Source: an uncultured Bacilli bacterium
Lineage (GTDB): Bacteria > Bacillota_I > Bacilli_A > RF39 > UBA660
Length of the DNA stretch: 23,775 nt
Reading direction: 5' to 3'
Assembly (NCBI GenBank): GCA_905235875.1
Contig: CAJONL010000011.1
Coordinates: 1 to 23,775 of the forward strand
Under the pieces are notes generated by a model. It made no database searches and was not told where the DNA came from. It was given only the letters and a program-made list of their open reading frames with translations. Positions 7,407-15,268 of this stretch are shown here, in pieces; position 1 is the stretch's first letter; each line of letters opens with the position of its first letter. Made by a program: the position numbers and the translations under genes.

Positions 7407-8222
7407 TTATTCAGATACTATAAAAATATATCTATCAAAACCATTATAGTCCTTCCTTACTATTATTTTATCCTTAGGAAGATATTTTCTAGCAAGGCTA
7501 GTTATTACTTCTGTTTGATTTTCTCCTATTTCAAACGCTATTATATGATTTTTTTTTATTATTTCATTTATGTTTTCTAATATTTTTCGATAGTGATATG
7601 TTCCATTTTCTTCTGAAAAGAGTGCTAGCTGTGGCTCATATTTTTTAACTTTTTCTTCAATAGTTGTACTTTTTTTATCTATATAAGGAGGATTACTTAT
7701 TAAAACATCAAACTTATCATTTACTTTATTATAAAAACTTGTTTTCTTTAAATTTACTTTTACTTTATGTAGTTTACTATTTTTCTTAGCCACTTTTATA
7801 GCTTTATTTGATATATCTGTTCCAAATACATCAACATTATTATTATTTTTTTTTAAAGTAATTGCAATTACCCCAGAGCCTGTCCCTATATCTATAACTT
7901 TTATTTTTTTATCTCTAAACTTTTCTTTAATCAACCTACTTGTTTCTTCAACTAAATACTCTGTTTCAGGTCTTGGAATTAAAACATTTTTATTCACGTA
8001 AAAATCCAGTCCATAAAAACTGGCATTTTTAAGTGCATATTGAACTGGCATTTTTTTTAACTTTTTTTCTATTTTTTTATAAACTTTATATTCATTTTTT
8101 GTAAATTCTAAGTCTTTATTTAATTTAATTCTAGGTATTTCCATATTTAAAATATTACTTAAAACTAAATATATTTCATTATGATTATCCTTATTATTTT
8201 CTAGTACATTTTTAATCTTCAT
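7407..8222 (-). CDS. prmC: Release factor glutamine methyltransferase PrmC
   Basis: The 271-aa protein has an N-terminal helical release-factor-binding domain with the family phrase [17 protein letters not shown], then [14 protein letters not shown] motif [12 protein letters not shown] at about residues 111-121, and the catalytic NPPY at 177-180. It N5-methylates the Gln of the GGQ motif of RF1/RF2. It begins inside the end of prfA (11-nt overlap), so enzyme and substrate are translationally coupled. No key residue is missing. Length is normal for the family. Confidence 0.96.
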   Translation of the reverse strand: MKIKNVLENNKDNHNEIYLVLSNILNMEIPRIKLNKDLEFTKNEYKVYKKIEKKLKKMPVQYALKNASFYGLDFYVNKNVLIPRPETEYLVEETSRLIKEKFRDKKIKVIDIGTGSGVIAITLKKNNNNVDVFGTDISNKAIKVAKKNSKLHKVKVNLKKTSFYNKVNDKFDVLISNPPYIDKKSTTIEEKVKKYEPQLALFSEENGTYHYRKILENINEIIKKNHIIAFEIGENQTEVITSLARKYLPKDKIIVRKDYNGFDRYIFIVSE

Positions 8223-9273
8223 TTTGTTCTAACTTTCTTTTTTGATCTTCATTTATTAAAGCATCAATGATTTCATCTAAATCTCCCTCGATAATACGAT
8301 CAAGTTTATTTAAAGTAAGACCAATTCTATGATCTGTTACCCTATTTTGTGGGTAATTATAAGTCCTTATTTTTTCAGATCTATCCCCTGTACCAATTTT
8401 ACTTTTACGAGTCTTTCCTTCTTCTTCTTCTTGTTTTCTTTTTTGTTCTTCGTATATTTTTGATTTTAGAATTTCAAGAGCTTTTTCTTTATTTTGTAAT
8501 TGACTTCTTTCATTTTGACAAGTTACAACAATTCCAGTTGGTAAATGAGTCATTCTTACAGCAGAATCTGTTGTATTAACACTTTGGCCACCTGCTCCAC
8601 CACTTCTGTACACATCTACTTTAATATCTTCAGGCTTTACTTCAATTGTTACATCTTTTACTTCTGGCATTACAATAACTGTAGCAGTTGATGTATGAAT
8701 TCTACCACCTGACTCTGTTTCAGGAATTCTTTGAACTCTATGAGCACCACTTTCATATTTAAAATGTCTGTAGGCTCCATTTCCTTTAATCATTAATTCT
8801 ATTTGAGAAAATCCTCCACTTTCAGAATCTTCTGAATTTATTATTTCAACTTTAAACCCTTTTTTATTGGCATATCTATCATACATGCGAAAAAGATCTC
8901 CAGCAAAAATATTGGCTTCATCACCACCTGCTGCACCACGAATCTCCATAATAATATTTTTATCATCATTTTCATCTTTTGGTATTAAAAGAAATTCAAG
9001 TTCTTTTTCTAAACTTTCTTTAGCATTTTCTAATTTTTTTAATTCTTCTTCTGCCATATCTTTTAAAAGTTCATCGTTAAGTAATTCTTTATCATCACTA
9101 ATACTTTTTAATATACTTTTATATTCTTTATATTTACTAACTACTTCTTCAAGTTCACTTTGCTTTTTAGAAAGTTCTTTTAATTTATTTACATTAGTAA
9201 GGACTTCTTCTTTTGTTAATTCCTCTTTTATACTTTCATACTTTTTTTCAATACTGTCTAATCTTTCAATCAC
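8212..9273 (-). CDS. prfA: Peptide chain release factor 1
   Basis: I prefer the GTG at 9273 (353 aa, [14 protein letters not shown]), because AAGGTGAT lies at the right distance before it; an in-frame GTG at 9282 would overlap that site. The stop-codon recognition motif is PET (about residues 184-186, the PxT of RF1, not the SPF of RF2). The catalytic GGQ in [17 protein letters not shown] is at about 228-230. RF1 reads UAA and UAG and releases the peptide in the ribosome. No frameshift is present, in contrast to RF2 genes. It starts just after rpoE and overlaps prmC, within the unit ending in spoIIR. Confidence 0.97.
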   Translation of the reverse strand: MIERLDSIEKKYESIKEELTKEEVLTNVNKLKELSKKQSELEEVVSKYKEYKSILKSISDDKELLNDELLKDMAEEELKKLENAKESLEKELEFLLIPKDENDDKNIIMEIRGAAGGDEANIFAGDLFRMYDRYANKKGFKVEIINSEDSESGGFSQIELMIKGNGAYRHFKYESGAHRVQRIPETESGGRIHTSTATVIVMPEVKDVTIEVKPEDIKVDVYRSGGAGGQSVNTTDSAVRMTHLPTGIVVTCQNERSQLQNKEKALEILKSKIYEEQKRKQEEEEGKTRKSKIGTGDRSEKIRTYNYPQNRVTDHRIGLTLNKLDRIIEGDLDEIIDALINEDQKRKLEQNED

Positions 9274-9283
9274 CTTTATCACC

Positions 9284-9718
9284 TTAATCTTGATCTAATT
9301 CTTCTTCATCAACAATTACTAAGTTTTTATATTCCTCAGCAACTTCACTATCTCCATTGTCACCATCTGAGTAATCATCTTCTATTTCATCTTCAAATTC
9401 AACGACATCGTCATAATCATCTACTTGTTCTTCTTCATAATCTTCAAGATCATCTTCAACGGTTAAATTCTCAGTTTTATGATTTTCTTTTAAATCCCAA
9501 TTACCATCTTCGAGTAATACAAATCTTTTATCATTAGTAAGCGAAGTATAAAACTCCCCTATTTTAAGTTCTAATACTTTTTTTGGAAGTTCTAACATTT
9601 CAACAATTTTTGTAAATAAGTCTAAAGTAGATTGCTTATTCTTTTCTGTAAGTAAAATGCATGCAATATCATTGTAAGACATAGTTTCTAATTCTTCTTT
9701 TTTATATTTCTTTTTCAC
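9284..9718 (-). CDS. rpoE: RNA polymerase delta subunit RpoE
   Basis: The 144-aa product begins at GTG 9718 behind AAGGGAG. Residues about 8-80 form the HARE winged-helix domain ([21 protein letters not shown], then [11 protein letters not shown]). Residues about 95-144 are a disordered, strongly acidic Asp/Glu tail. This two-part layout is diagnostic of the Firmicutes delta factor, which displaces RNA from the polymerase, speeds recycling and sharpens promoter response to the initiating NTP. It is not the extracytoplasmic sigma factor also called RpoE. The flanking DUF1934-like gene upstream fits the Bacillus context, although argS and pyrG are absent here. Confidence 0.93.
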   Translation of the reverse strand: MKKKYKKEELETMSYNDIACILLTEKNKQSTLDLFTKIVEMLELPKKVLELKIGEFYTSLTNDKRFVLLEDGNWDLKENHKTENLTVEDDLEDYEEEQVDDYDDVVEFEDEIEDDYSDGDNGDSEVAEEYKNLVIVDEEELDQD

Positions 9719-9755
9719 TTTTATTACTCCCTTTCTTTAAAACAGTATATAAATA

Positions 9756-10097
9756 TTATTTATTATATTCATATTTTTCATACTCTATTTTTAGGTTAAA
9801 TATACTTTCTTCCATCTGATAATTAATACTATACTTTTTAGGCTTTTTAGTCAATGATAAAATAACAAAATTTTCTAAAAATTCACTATTTAGTTCTAAA
9901 AGCTTATATTTAAGCTTTTTATTTGTAAAATCAATGTTAATTGCTAATTCTTTATTTTCCTTTTCAAATACTAAAGTATCTAAATTAAATTTATACTTTT
10001 CATTATTTTTATTTAATACAAGCACTTTATCTTTTAAAAGGCCAATACCATTTATTATTTGATTATTTATTTCAATTTTAATTATTACTTTTTCCAT
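9756..10097 (-). CDS. DUF1934 (YwiB-like) small beta-barrel protein, tentative
   Basis: The 113-aa product is predicted nearly all beta strand with alternating Lys/Glu and hydrophobic residues. It ends in a segment (YSINYQMEESIFNLKIEYEKY) resembling the closing strands of DUF1934/YwiB calycin-like proteins. Sequence likeness alone is weak. The place immediately upstream of rpoE, where many bacilli have ywiB-argS-rpoE, is the main support. Function is unknown. It is the first gene of the unit running through rpoE, prfA, prmC and spoIIR, with its own extended -10 promoter. It could instead be an unrelated small beta protein. Confidence 0.6.
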   Translation of the reverse strand: MEKVIIKIEINNQIINGIGLLKDKVLVLNKNNEKYKFNLDTLVFEKENKELAINIDFTNKKLKYKLLELNSEFLENFVILSLTKKPKKYSINYQMEESIFNLKIEYEKYEYNK

Positions 10098-10117
10098 TTC
10101 TTCTCACTTCACCCGTG

Positions 10118-10126
10118 ATTATAGCA
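10118..10126 (-). promoter_or_regulatory. Extended -10 promoter of the DUF1934-rpoE-prfA-prmC-spoIIR unit
   Basis: The minus strand reads ATGCTATAAT (TATAAT at 10118-10123), a perfect TGn-extended -10. No good -35 is present at 16-18 nt. The start codon at 10097 is about 20 nt downstream, giving a very short leader. Confidence 0.6.
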
Positions 10127-10139
10127 TAATTTTTAAAAA

Positions 10140-10169
10140 TTACATAATTTTTTTTATTTTTTTTATACT
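10140..10169 (+). promoter_or_regulatory. Possible promoter of the class A PBP gene
   Basis: TATACT at 10164-10169 has a poor -35-like TTACAT (10140-10145) 18 nt upstream across a T-rich spacer. It is divergent from the rpoE-unit promoter within the same 95-nt gap. Confidence 0.3.
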
Positions 10170-10192
10170 AATAACTAGAAATGAGGAAAGAT

Positions 10193-12154
10193 ATGAGAAT
10201 TTGGAGGATTACTACTACAATTATTCTATTTTTAATTAGCATTTTTATTACATTTAATTTAATAGGATTTATTTATGCTTATGTAACTCCGAGAATAGAT
10301 ATAAAAAGTGCTAATGCATTTAGTATATATGATAAAAATGGAAAACTTGTTTCTAAAGGAAATGAAAGTGGATCATGGATTTCTTTAAAAAATATTAATA
10401 AGAATCTTAAAAATGCAACAATTAGTGTTGAAGATAAAAACTTTTATTCTCATTTTGGTTTTGATTATCCTAGGATCGCTGCAGCCATTGTAAATAATTT
10501 AACAGCTGGAAGAATTGTAGAAGGTGCCTCAACTATTTCACAACAATACGCCAAGAATTTATTTTTAGACTTTGGTAAATCTTGGAATAGAAAATGGAAA
10601 GAAATGTGGATCACTTTTGACTTAGAGGCTCATTATTCAAAAGATCAAATACTTGAAGGATATCTTAATACAATTAATTATGGACATGGTATGTATGGAA
10701 TAGAAAATGCTTCTAAATATTATTTTGGTAAAAGTTCTAAAAACTTAAACTTAGCAGAATCTGCTATACTTGCAGGTATTCCTAATAGCCCTAGTATTTA
10801 TTCACCAGTTGATAATTATAACGAGGCTAAAAAAAGACAAAAAATTGTCCTTTTACGAATGTATAATAATGGATATATAAGTAAAAAGGAGATGAGTAGG
10901 GCATATAAAGAAAAACTTATTTTTAAAAATAATAGCAATGAAAATGAAATAACATCACAAATGTATTATAATGATGCTGTTATGAAAGAATTAAATAATA
11001 TTTCAACAATTCCAAAAAGTTATTTAGAAACTGGAAATATAAAAATATATACTTCATTTGATAAAAATGCACAAAATTTAATAGAAAAAAGTCTAAAAGC
11101 AAGTAGGGTAGATAAAAATATCCAAACAAGTAAAGTTATGTTAAATCCTAAAGATGGTTCAATTATTGCACTTACAGGTGGATATAATTATGGTGAAAGT
11201 CAGTTTAATAGAGCTACATCTTCTTTAAGACAGCCTGGTTCTACTATTAAGCCTTTCTTGTATTATAAAGCACTGGAAAATGGTTTTACTCCGAGTAGTA
11301 CTTTTTTATCAAAATATACACCATTTTATTTTTCTAATAAAGAGTCATATAAACCTCGTAATGCTGATGGAATTTATGCAAATAAGGAAATTGCAATGAG
11401 TGCTGCTCTTAGTTATTCGGACAATATTTATGCTATAAAAACTCATTTATTTCTTGGCGAAGATGAGCTTTACGAACTATTAAAGAATGTAGGAATTACA
11501 TCAAAAATAGAAAAAAGTCCTTCTCTTCCTTTAGGTACATATGAAGCTAATATAATGGAACTTGCTGGTGCATATGGGATTTTAGCAAATGGAGGAATAA
11601 GTATTAAGCCTCATCTTATTAACAAAGTTGTTGATAAAAATGGTTCTATTTTATATGAATATAAAAACAAGAGTGAGGGAGAGCAAATTTTAAAAAATGA
11701 TGTAAGTTATGTACTGAGCGAGCTTTTAACAGGCACTTATGATGTGAATTTAATTGATTATACTTATCCTACTTGTATAAGCTTTGCTCCAAAAGCTACT
11801 CATAAATATGCTGTTAAAAGTGGTAGTACTGATACAGATGCTTGGGTGATAGGATATACTGGTGACTTAGTTTTTGCATCTTGGGAAGGCTATGATAATA
11901 ATAAAAAAATAAATACTAATATTGTTCAAAAAAACAAAGATTCCTGGATTGAAGTTATGGAAAATTTTTACAAAGTTAATAATTACTCTTGGTTAAAAAA
12001 GCCAAATGATGTAGTAGGGGTTCTAATAAATCCCGTTACGGGCAAAATTCCAGATAAAAATGATACACATAAAAAAGTTGTTTATTACTTAAAAGGAACA
12101 GAGCCAAGTATTGATAATAATATAAATAATATGGAGGCATTAAATGGAGAATAA
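10193..12154 (+). CDS. Class A penicillin-binding protein (glycosyltransferase 51 + transpeptidase)
   Basis: I chose ATG 10193 (653 aa) over ATG 10181 because GAGGA lies 5 nt before it. One N-terminal membrane helix (about 5-30) precedes the GT51 domain, with the catalytic Glu in SVEDKNFYSHFG near residue 80 and GASTISQQYAKNLF. The transpeptidase domain has SxxK as STIK at about 350, SDN at about 409 and KSGST at about 542, so both activities look intact. It polymerises lipid II and cross-links peptidoglycan outside the membrane. The position between the rpoE block and gerQ recalls the sporulation PBP PbpG of B. subtilis, but this could be the only class A enzyme of the cell. Its last codons overlap the 56-aa ORF. 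Confidence 0.95.
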   Translation: MRIWRITTTIILFLISIFITFNLIGFIYAYVTPRIDIKSANAFSIYDKNGKLVSKGNESGSWISLKNINKNLKNATISVEDKNFYSHFGFDYPRIAAAIVNNLTAGRIVEGASTISQQYAKNLFLDFGKSWNRKWKEMWITFDLEAHYSKDQILEGYLNTINYGHGMYGIENASKYYFGKSSKNLNLAESAILAGIPNSPSIYSPVDNYNEAKKRQKIVLLRMYNNGYISKKEMSRAYKEKLIFKNNSNENEITSQMYYNDAVMKELNNISTIPKSYLETGNIKIYTSFDKNAQNLIEKSLKASRVDKNIQTSKVMLNPKDGSIIALTGGYNYGESQFNRATSSLRQPGSTIKPFLYYKALENGFTPSSTFLSKYTPFYFSNKESYKPRNADGIYANKEIAMSAALSYSDNIYAIKTHLFLGEDELYELLKNVGITSKIEKSPSLPLGTYEANIMELAGAYGILANGGISIKPHLINKVVDKNGSILYEYKNKSEGEQILKNDVSYVLSELLTGTYDVNLIDYTYPTCISFAPKATHKYAVKSGSTDTDAWVIGYTGDLVFASWEGYDNNKKINTNIVQKNKDSWIEVMENFYKVNNYSWLKKPNDVVGVLINPVTGKIPDKNDTHKKVVYYLKGTEPSIDNNINNMEALNGE

Positions 12155-12314
12155 AAATAAAGAAGAATACTTAAATTATTTAATTAGTGACTTAGGACTT
12201 TTAAATGATTATGATCTTTATGAAATAGGTATTACTTATGATGAGTATCATAATCCTACTGATGAGGTATTACAGAAAATAGAAAATTACAGGGATAAAA
12301 AAAATAGAAATTAA
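12144..12314 (+). CDS. Small acidic protein, 56 aa, coupled to the PBP gene
   Basis: This short ORF starts at ATG 12144 within the last codons of the PBP gene. A strong GGAGG (12133-12137) lies 6 nt before it, so translation looks real. The product begins MENKNKEEYLNYLISDLG, is acidic and probably helical, and has no membrane segment or cysteine. I know no family for it. Its TAA overlaps the stop of pduL on the other strand, and its Lys-rich end is also the T-tract of the pduL terminator. A role tied to the PBP is suggested only by the overlap. Confidence 0.7.
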   Translation: MENKNKEEYLNYLISDLGLLNDYDLYEIGITYDEYHNPTDEVLQKIENYRDKKNRN

Positions 12315-12327
12315 TCTATAATTTCTA
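12297..12327 (-). terminator. Intrinsic terminator of pduL
   Basis: The minus strand has a 9-bp stem TAGAAATTA/TAATTTCTA (12319-12327 with 12305-12313), a 5-nt loop and then eight T residues (12304-12297). The pduL stop codon lies in the 3' arm. The stem is AT-rich. Confidence 0.6.
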
Positions 12328-12865
12328 CTTCATCATTTTGTTTTAAATCAAAACTATTTGCATCATCACTATCTATATGCATTTCAAAAAATGAATTTGA
12401 AGCTTCTCTTATAAATACATTATCAAAAATTCCACCTTTTTCACCAGATACTTTTACTTTATAAACATCTTTGTAAAGTTTATATCTTTTTCTTTCCTCT
12501 GGAGTAATATGAATATGACGGTCTGCTAAAATGCAGGCTTTTCTTGTTATTTTTCCTTTTTCTGTACTTATAGTTATTTCTTCTGCACCCTCTAGGTTAC
12601 CTGACTCTCTAACAGGTGGTTGCATTTTTAAAAAATAAGCATCTGTTCTTGATATTTCAACTTGTGTATATGGTCTAAACGGACCAATTACTCGAACATT
12701 TTCTATTTTTCTATTATCTTTTTCTATAGTTACCTTTTGTTCTGCACTAAATTGCCCTGGCTGATTGATAGGTACTTTTTCTTTTATATCTTCATCAAAT
12801 AATAAATAGTAATCTTCCTCAGTTAAATGAACATGTCTTAAAGATACTCCAATAGATATTTTCAA
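12311..12865 (-). CDS. pduL: PduL-type phosphate acyltransferase
   Basis: The product has the two-fold PduL barrel signatures: GVSLRHVHLTEEDYYLLF, INQPGQFSAEQKV, GPFRPYTQVEISRTDAYFL, PPVRESG, ADRHIHITPEE and FFEMHIDSDDANSF. The paired RHVH and RHIH His residues and the later His should bind zinc. PduL interconverts acyl-CoA plus phosphate with acyl-phosphate (acetyl- or propanoyl-CoA). With an acetate kinase elsewhere it would give fermentative ATP. No microcompartment genes are nearby and there is no N-terminal encapsulation peptide, so a cytosolic Pta substitute is likely. I prefer TTG 12865 (184 aa, starting MKISIGVS as in relatives), since AAGAAGTGAT is well spaced for it; GTG 12874 is the alternative. 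Confidence 0.92.
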   Translation of the reverse strand: MKISIGVSLRHVHLTEEDYYLLFDEDIKEKVPINQPGQFSAEQKVTIEKDNRKIENVRVIGPFRPYTQVEISRTDAYFLKMQPPVRESGNLEGAEEITISTEKGKITRKACILADRHIHITPEERKRYKLYKDVYKVKVSGEKGGIFDNVFIREASNSFFEMHIDSDDANSFDLKQNDEVEIID

Positions 12866-12890
12866 ATTAATCACTTCTTTCTTTATTTAT

Positions 12891-12917
12891 ATTATAATGA
12901 ATATTACAAAGTTTCAA
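12891..12917 (-). promoter_or_regulatory. Possible pduL promoter
   Basis: TATAAT (12891-12896, minus) is preceded by TTGAAA (12912-12917) at a short 15-nt spacing. There is no TG extension, unlike the other promoters in the window. Confidence 0.35.
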
Positions 12918-12968
12918 GATTATTTTTAATACTAATTATAATTTATTATTTTTGACTATTTTATATTT

Positions 12969-12998
12969 GTATATTTTTGCTATGTTTTAATATACTTT
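12969..12998 (+). promoter_or_regulatory. Candidate SigE-like promoter of gerQ
   Basis: GTATATT (12969-12975) and TATACTTT (12991-12998) are 15 nt apart. They resemble the SigE patterns kmATATT and CATACAnT, with two mismatches in the -10. GerQ is mother-cell expressed in B. subtilis. A weak SigA reading of the same -10 is possible. Confidence 0.35.
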
Positions 12999-13015
12999 AG
13001 AGAAAGGGGATATTT

Positions 13016-13372
13016 ATGAATAATGATTATTTTAATCCAAATTTAAGTAATGTAGTTCCTAATGATAACTTTAAAGATTATGCTAATAGTTTAAAAACTG
13101 ATAAAATTACTAAAAAGGGAGATGTACTTCCACAGGAAGAATCTTATATAGAAAATATACTAAGGCAAAATAAAGGAAAAATTGCAAGTTTTTACATGAC
13201 GTATACAGATTCAAATGAATGGCGTGATAGAATTATGACTGGGGTTGTAGAGCAGGCCGCAAGAGATCATATAGTAGTGAGCGATCCTAAAACTGGAAAA
13301 TGGTATTTACTTTTAACGATTTACTTAGATTATATTGTATTTGATGAAGAAATCGATTATAAAGTTTTATAA
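13016..13372 (+). CDS. gerQ: Spore coat protein GerQ
   Basis: The 118-aa product has a variable Asn/Pro-rich N-terminus. From residue 40 on it has the conserved GerQ domain: EESYIENILRQNKGKIASFYMTY, EWRDRIMTGVVEQAARDHIVV, SDPKTGKWYLLLTIYLDYIVFDEEI. In B. subtilis GerQ is a coat protein cross-linked by transglutaminase and needed to localise the cortex-lytic enzyme CwlJ. The ATG is preceded by AAAGGGGATATTT, a good Shine-Dalgarno. The N-terminal half is shorter than in Bacillus (about 180 aa), lacking the Gln/Tyr-rich section. It is close to ung, as in B. subtilis. Confidence 0.95.
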   Translation: MNNDYFNPNLSNVVPNDNFKDYANSLKTDKITKKGDVLPQEESYIENILRQNKGKIASFYMTYTDSNEWRDRIMTGVVEQAARDHIVVSDPKTGKWYLLLTIYLDYIVFDEEIDYKVL

Positions 13373-13396
13373 TTTATTTCTTTTTTTATGATTTAT

Positions 13397-13405
13397 TGTT
13401 ATAAT
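13397..13405 (+). promoter_or_regulatory. Extended -10 promoter
   Basis: TGTTATAAT is a consensus extended -10 (TATAAT 13400-13405), about 20 nt before the ATG at 13426. The region at -35 (13377-13382) is not consensus. Confidence 0.5.
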
Positions 13406-13425
13406 TAAAAATGGAGGATGAGAAA

Positions 13426-13980
13426 ATGAATAAAAAATTACTTGAAGATTTAAAAAATAGTTTTTTAGAGGAAAAGGAAAAAAATGACATTAAAAAAAAT
13501 AGCCTTAAAGCTTTGAAGAATAGGAGAGACATACTATTAAATAGTCCTGTTGTTAAATCATACATAGAAGAAGAAAGAAATATTAAAATATTAGAAAGAC
13601 ATATAAAAAATGATTATGATATATTAATAAACTTATTAAATAATTATGAAGAGTTGGGATTAACATCAGAAAACTCTGATTTATATTTTTATTTAGGCAC
13701 CTTTAAAGTATTTTCTGATGGAGAAGAACGTCAATGTAGTAGAGTTGATGAAGATAATTCTTTAGATAAATATAATACATATATTAATCTTGAAACAAAA
13801 AAATTTATTCATGTTGATTATCCTAATGTTACTGAGTTTGAAAATAACAATAGAATAATCATTTCTAGTGATTTTCCAGATATTTTACAATTTAATGCAA
13901 CAAGAACTAAATATTTTATGGATTGTATAAAAAATGGAGAAGAAAAAGCTACAAAAAAAATTCTTACAAGAAAAAAATAA
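13426..13980 (+). CDS. Conserved-looking hypothetical protein, 184 aa
   Basis: The start at ATG 13426 is set by GGAGG at 13413-13417; an upstream in-frame ATG at 13411 would overlap that site. The first 90 or so residues are strongly charged and helical (coiled-coil-like, many Lys/Glu), from LLEDLKNSFLEEKEK through IKILERHIKNDYDIL. The second half looks beta-rich (LYFYLGTFKVF, TYINLETKKFIHVDYPN, RIIISSDFPDILQF) and has two cysteines. There is no signal peptide or membrane helix, so it is cytoplasmic. I do not recognise the family. It stands alone between gerQ and the LemA-like gene, each with its own promoter-like sequence. Confidence 0.8.
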   Translation: MNKKLLEDLKNSFLEEKEKNDIKKNSLKALKNRRDILLNSPVVKSYIEEERNIKILERHIKNDYDILINLLNNYEELGLTSENSDLYFYLGTFKVFSDGEERQCSRVDEDNSLDKYNTYINLETKKFIHVDYPNVTEFENNNRIIISSDFPDILQFNATRTKYFMDCIKNGEEKATKKILTRKK

Positions 13981-14019
13981 TTTTTTTGCTTTATTATTAT
14001 TTATGCTTTTATAGTTTTA

Positions 14020-14028
14020 TGATATAAT
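14020..14028 (+). promoter_or_regulatory. Extended -10 promoter of the LemA-like gene
   Basis: TGATATAAT (TATAAT 14023-14028) is a consensus extended -10, 25 nt before the ATG at 14054. No clear -35 is present. Confidence 0.5.
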
Positions 14029-14053
14029 ACATAAATGAAGAATAGGTGATTAT

Positions 14054-14560
14054 ATGTTATATCTAGTTTTAACTTTATTATTTATTATATTTATTATTTC
14101 AGTTTATATCTTTTTTAAAATTAATAAGTTAAAAGATATAAAAGAATCTCTTGATTTATGTGAGAAAAAGATTAGTGAGGCACTTACTAATAAATACAAA
14201 ATAGTACTAGATATTTTAGAAAAACTTAATGACGAAAAATTAAATAAATATTTTACTTATACTGAAGATTTATCATTAGTAGAAAGGGAAAAATCATTAT
14301 TTGATATAGGTTTTAAGATAAATAAAAATTTAAAAGGAAATAAGACCAAGTTAAAGAAATTTGAAGAAGAACTGAAAAATTTAAATATTAATGAAGAAAG
14401 CTTGGATGGTTTAAAAGACTATTATAATGCTAATGTTTTAAATTATAATGAAGTATTTTATAAAAAGTATTTTAACAAAATATATAAATTATTTAAATTT
14501 GAGGAATATAAATCATTTAAAATTAGAAAACTTGAAGAATATGAAATATTTAAATTATAA
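14054..14560 (+). CDS. LemA-like membrane-anchored helical protein
   Basis: Residues 1-22 are one membrane helix. The remaining 145 residues are predicted to be a helical bundle. The C-terminal segment YYNANVLNYNEVFYKKYF followed by KLFKFEEYKSF parallels the LemA signature YNxxVxxYNxxxxxxP...FGFxxxxxF, and the first helix after the membrane is compatible with LemA helix 1. It lacks the usual Pro and the DLIPNL phrase, so it is a diverged member at best. LemA proteins have an N-terminal anchor and a cytoplasmic or external four-helix bundle; their role is poorly defined. AGGTGAT before the ATG supports the start. It converges on ung across a shared terminator. Confidence 0.65.
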   Translation: MLYLVLTLLFIIFIISVYIFFKINKLKDIKESLDLCEKKISEALTNKYKIVLDILEKLNDEKLNKYFTYTEDLSLVEREKSLFDIGFKINKNLKGNKTKLKKFEEELKNLNINEESLDGLKDYYNANVLNYNEVFYKKYFNKIYKLFKFEEYKSFKIRKLEEYEIFKL

Positions 14561-14600
14561 AAAATTAGTCTAGTTTAAAATTTACTGGACTAATTTTTTT
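14559..14600. terminator. Bidirectional intrinsic terminator between the LemA-like gene and ung
   Basis: A 10-bp stem TTAGTCTAGT (14565-14574) with ACTGGACTAA (14584-14593) contains one G-T pair and a 9-nt loop. An A-run (14559-14564) and a seven-T run (14594-14600) flank it, so both directions have a U-tract. The stem lies inside the last codons of ung and includes its stop. Confidence 0.85.
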
Positions 14601-15227
14601 GCTTATTAGAAACTTATTTGTTTTGGAAAAAGGTCTACTTCCAAAGAAACCATATCTTGCTGAGAATGGGGAAGGGTGAGTAGATTCAATAATATAATGA
14701 TTTTTATTAGTAATTAATCTTTTTTTGCTCTTGGCAAAATTACCCCATAAAATAAATACAACAGGTTTTTCTCTTTCATTTATTTTTCTTATTACCTCAT
14801 CTGTAAAAAGTTGCCAGTCAAGTTTTTGATGGGATAGTGGTTTATCCTTTTCAACCGTTAATATTGCATTTAAAAGTAAAACTCCTTCTTTTGCCCAAGG
14901 AATAAGAGAACCACTTTTTGGTTCATTATAACCTAAATCGTCTTTTAATTCCTTAAAAATATTTTTAAGTGACGGTGGCTTTCTTATTCCATCTCTTACA
15001 GAAAATGATAATCCTTCAGCTTCACCTGTTCCATGATATGGATCTTGACCAATTATGACAACTTTAATATCATCATAGTCTGTCAATCTCATTGCTCTAA
15101 ATACATCTTTTTTTGGTGGAAATATTTCTTTTTTTTTATATTCTACTTGTAAGTATTTTAACATATTTATAAAATAATCTTTACTATACTCATCTTTTAA
15201 TATTTCATCCCATTTTTTTGTTATCAT
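14565..15227 (-). CDS. ung: Uracil-DNA glycosylase (family 1)
   Basis: I start at ATG 15227 (220 aa, MITKKWDEILKDEY), which aligns with the usual N-terminus; AAAGGAGAA lies about 13 nt upstream. A GTG at 15266 has no ribosome site. The water-activating loop is GQDPYHG, with the catalytic Asp at about residue 62. The later motifs are PPSLKNIFKEL, LLNAILTVEKDKPLSH, VVFILWGNFAK and the HPSPFSA leucine-loop equivalent, with Phe where Leu is usual. It removes uracil from DNA in base-excision repair. It lies 41 nt after the symporter gene and ends in a bidirectional terminator. Confidence 0.96.
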   Translation of the reverse strand: MITKKWDEILKDEYSKDYFINMLKYLQVEYKKKEIFPPKKDVFRAMRLTDYDDIKVVIIGQDPYHGTGEAEGLSFSVRDGIRKPPSLKNIFKELKDDLGYNEPKSGSLIPWAKEGVLLLNAILTVEKDKPLSHQKLDWQLFTDEVIRKINEREKPVVFILWGNFAKSKKRLITNKNHYIIESTHPSPFSARYGFFGSRPFSKTNKFLISKKISPVNFKLD

Positions 15228-15268
15228 ATATTTATATAATTCTCCTTTATAAAAATATTTTAACACTT

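Noticed and set aside
8867..9298. Plus-strand 143-aa Ser/Leu-rich frame opposite prfA
   Set aside because: It is antisense to a strongly conserved gene and has no ribosome site; it reflects codon bias of RF1 on the other strand.
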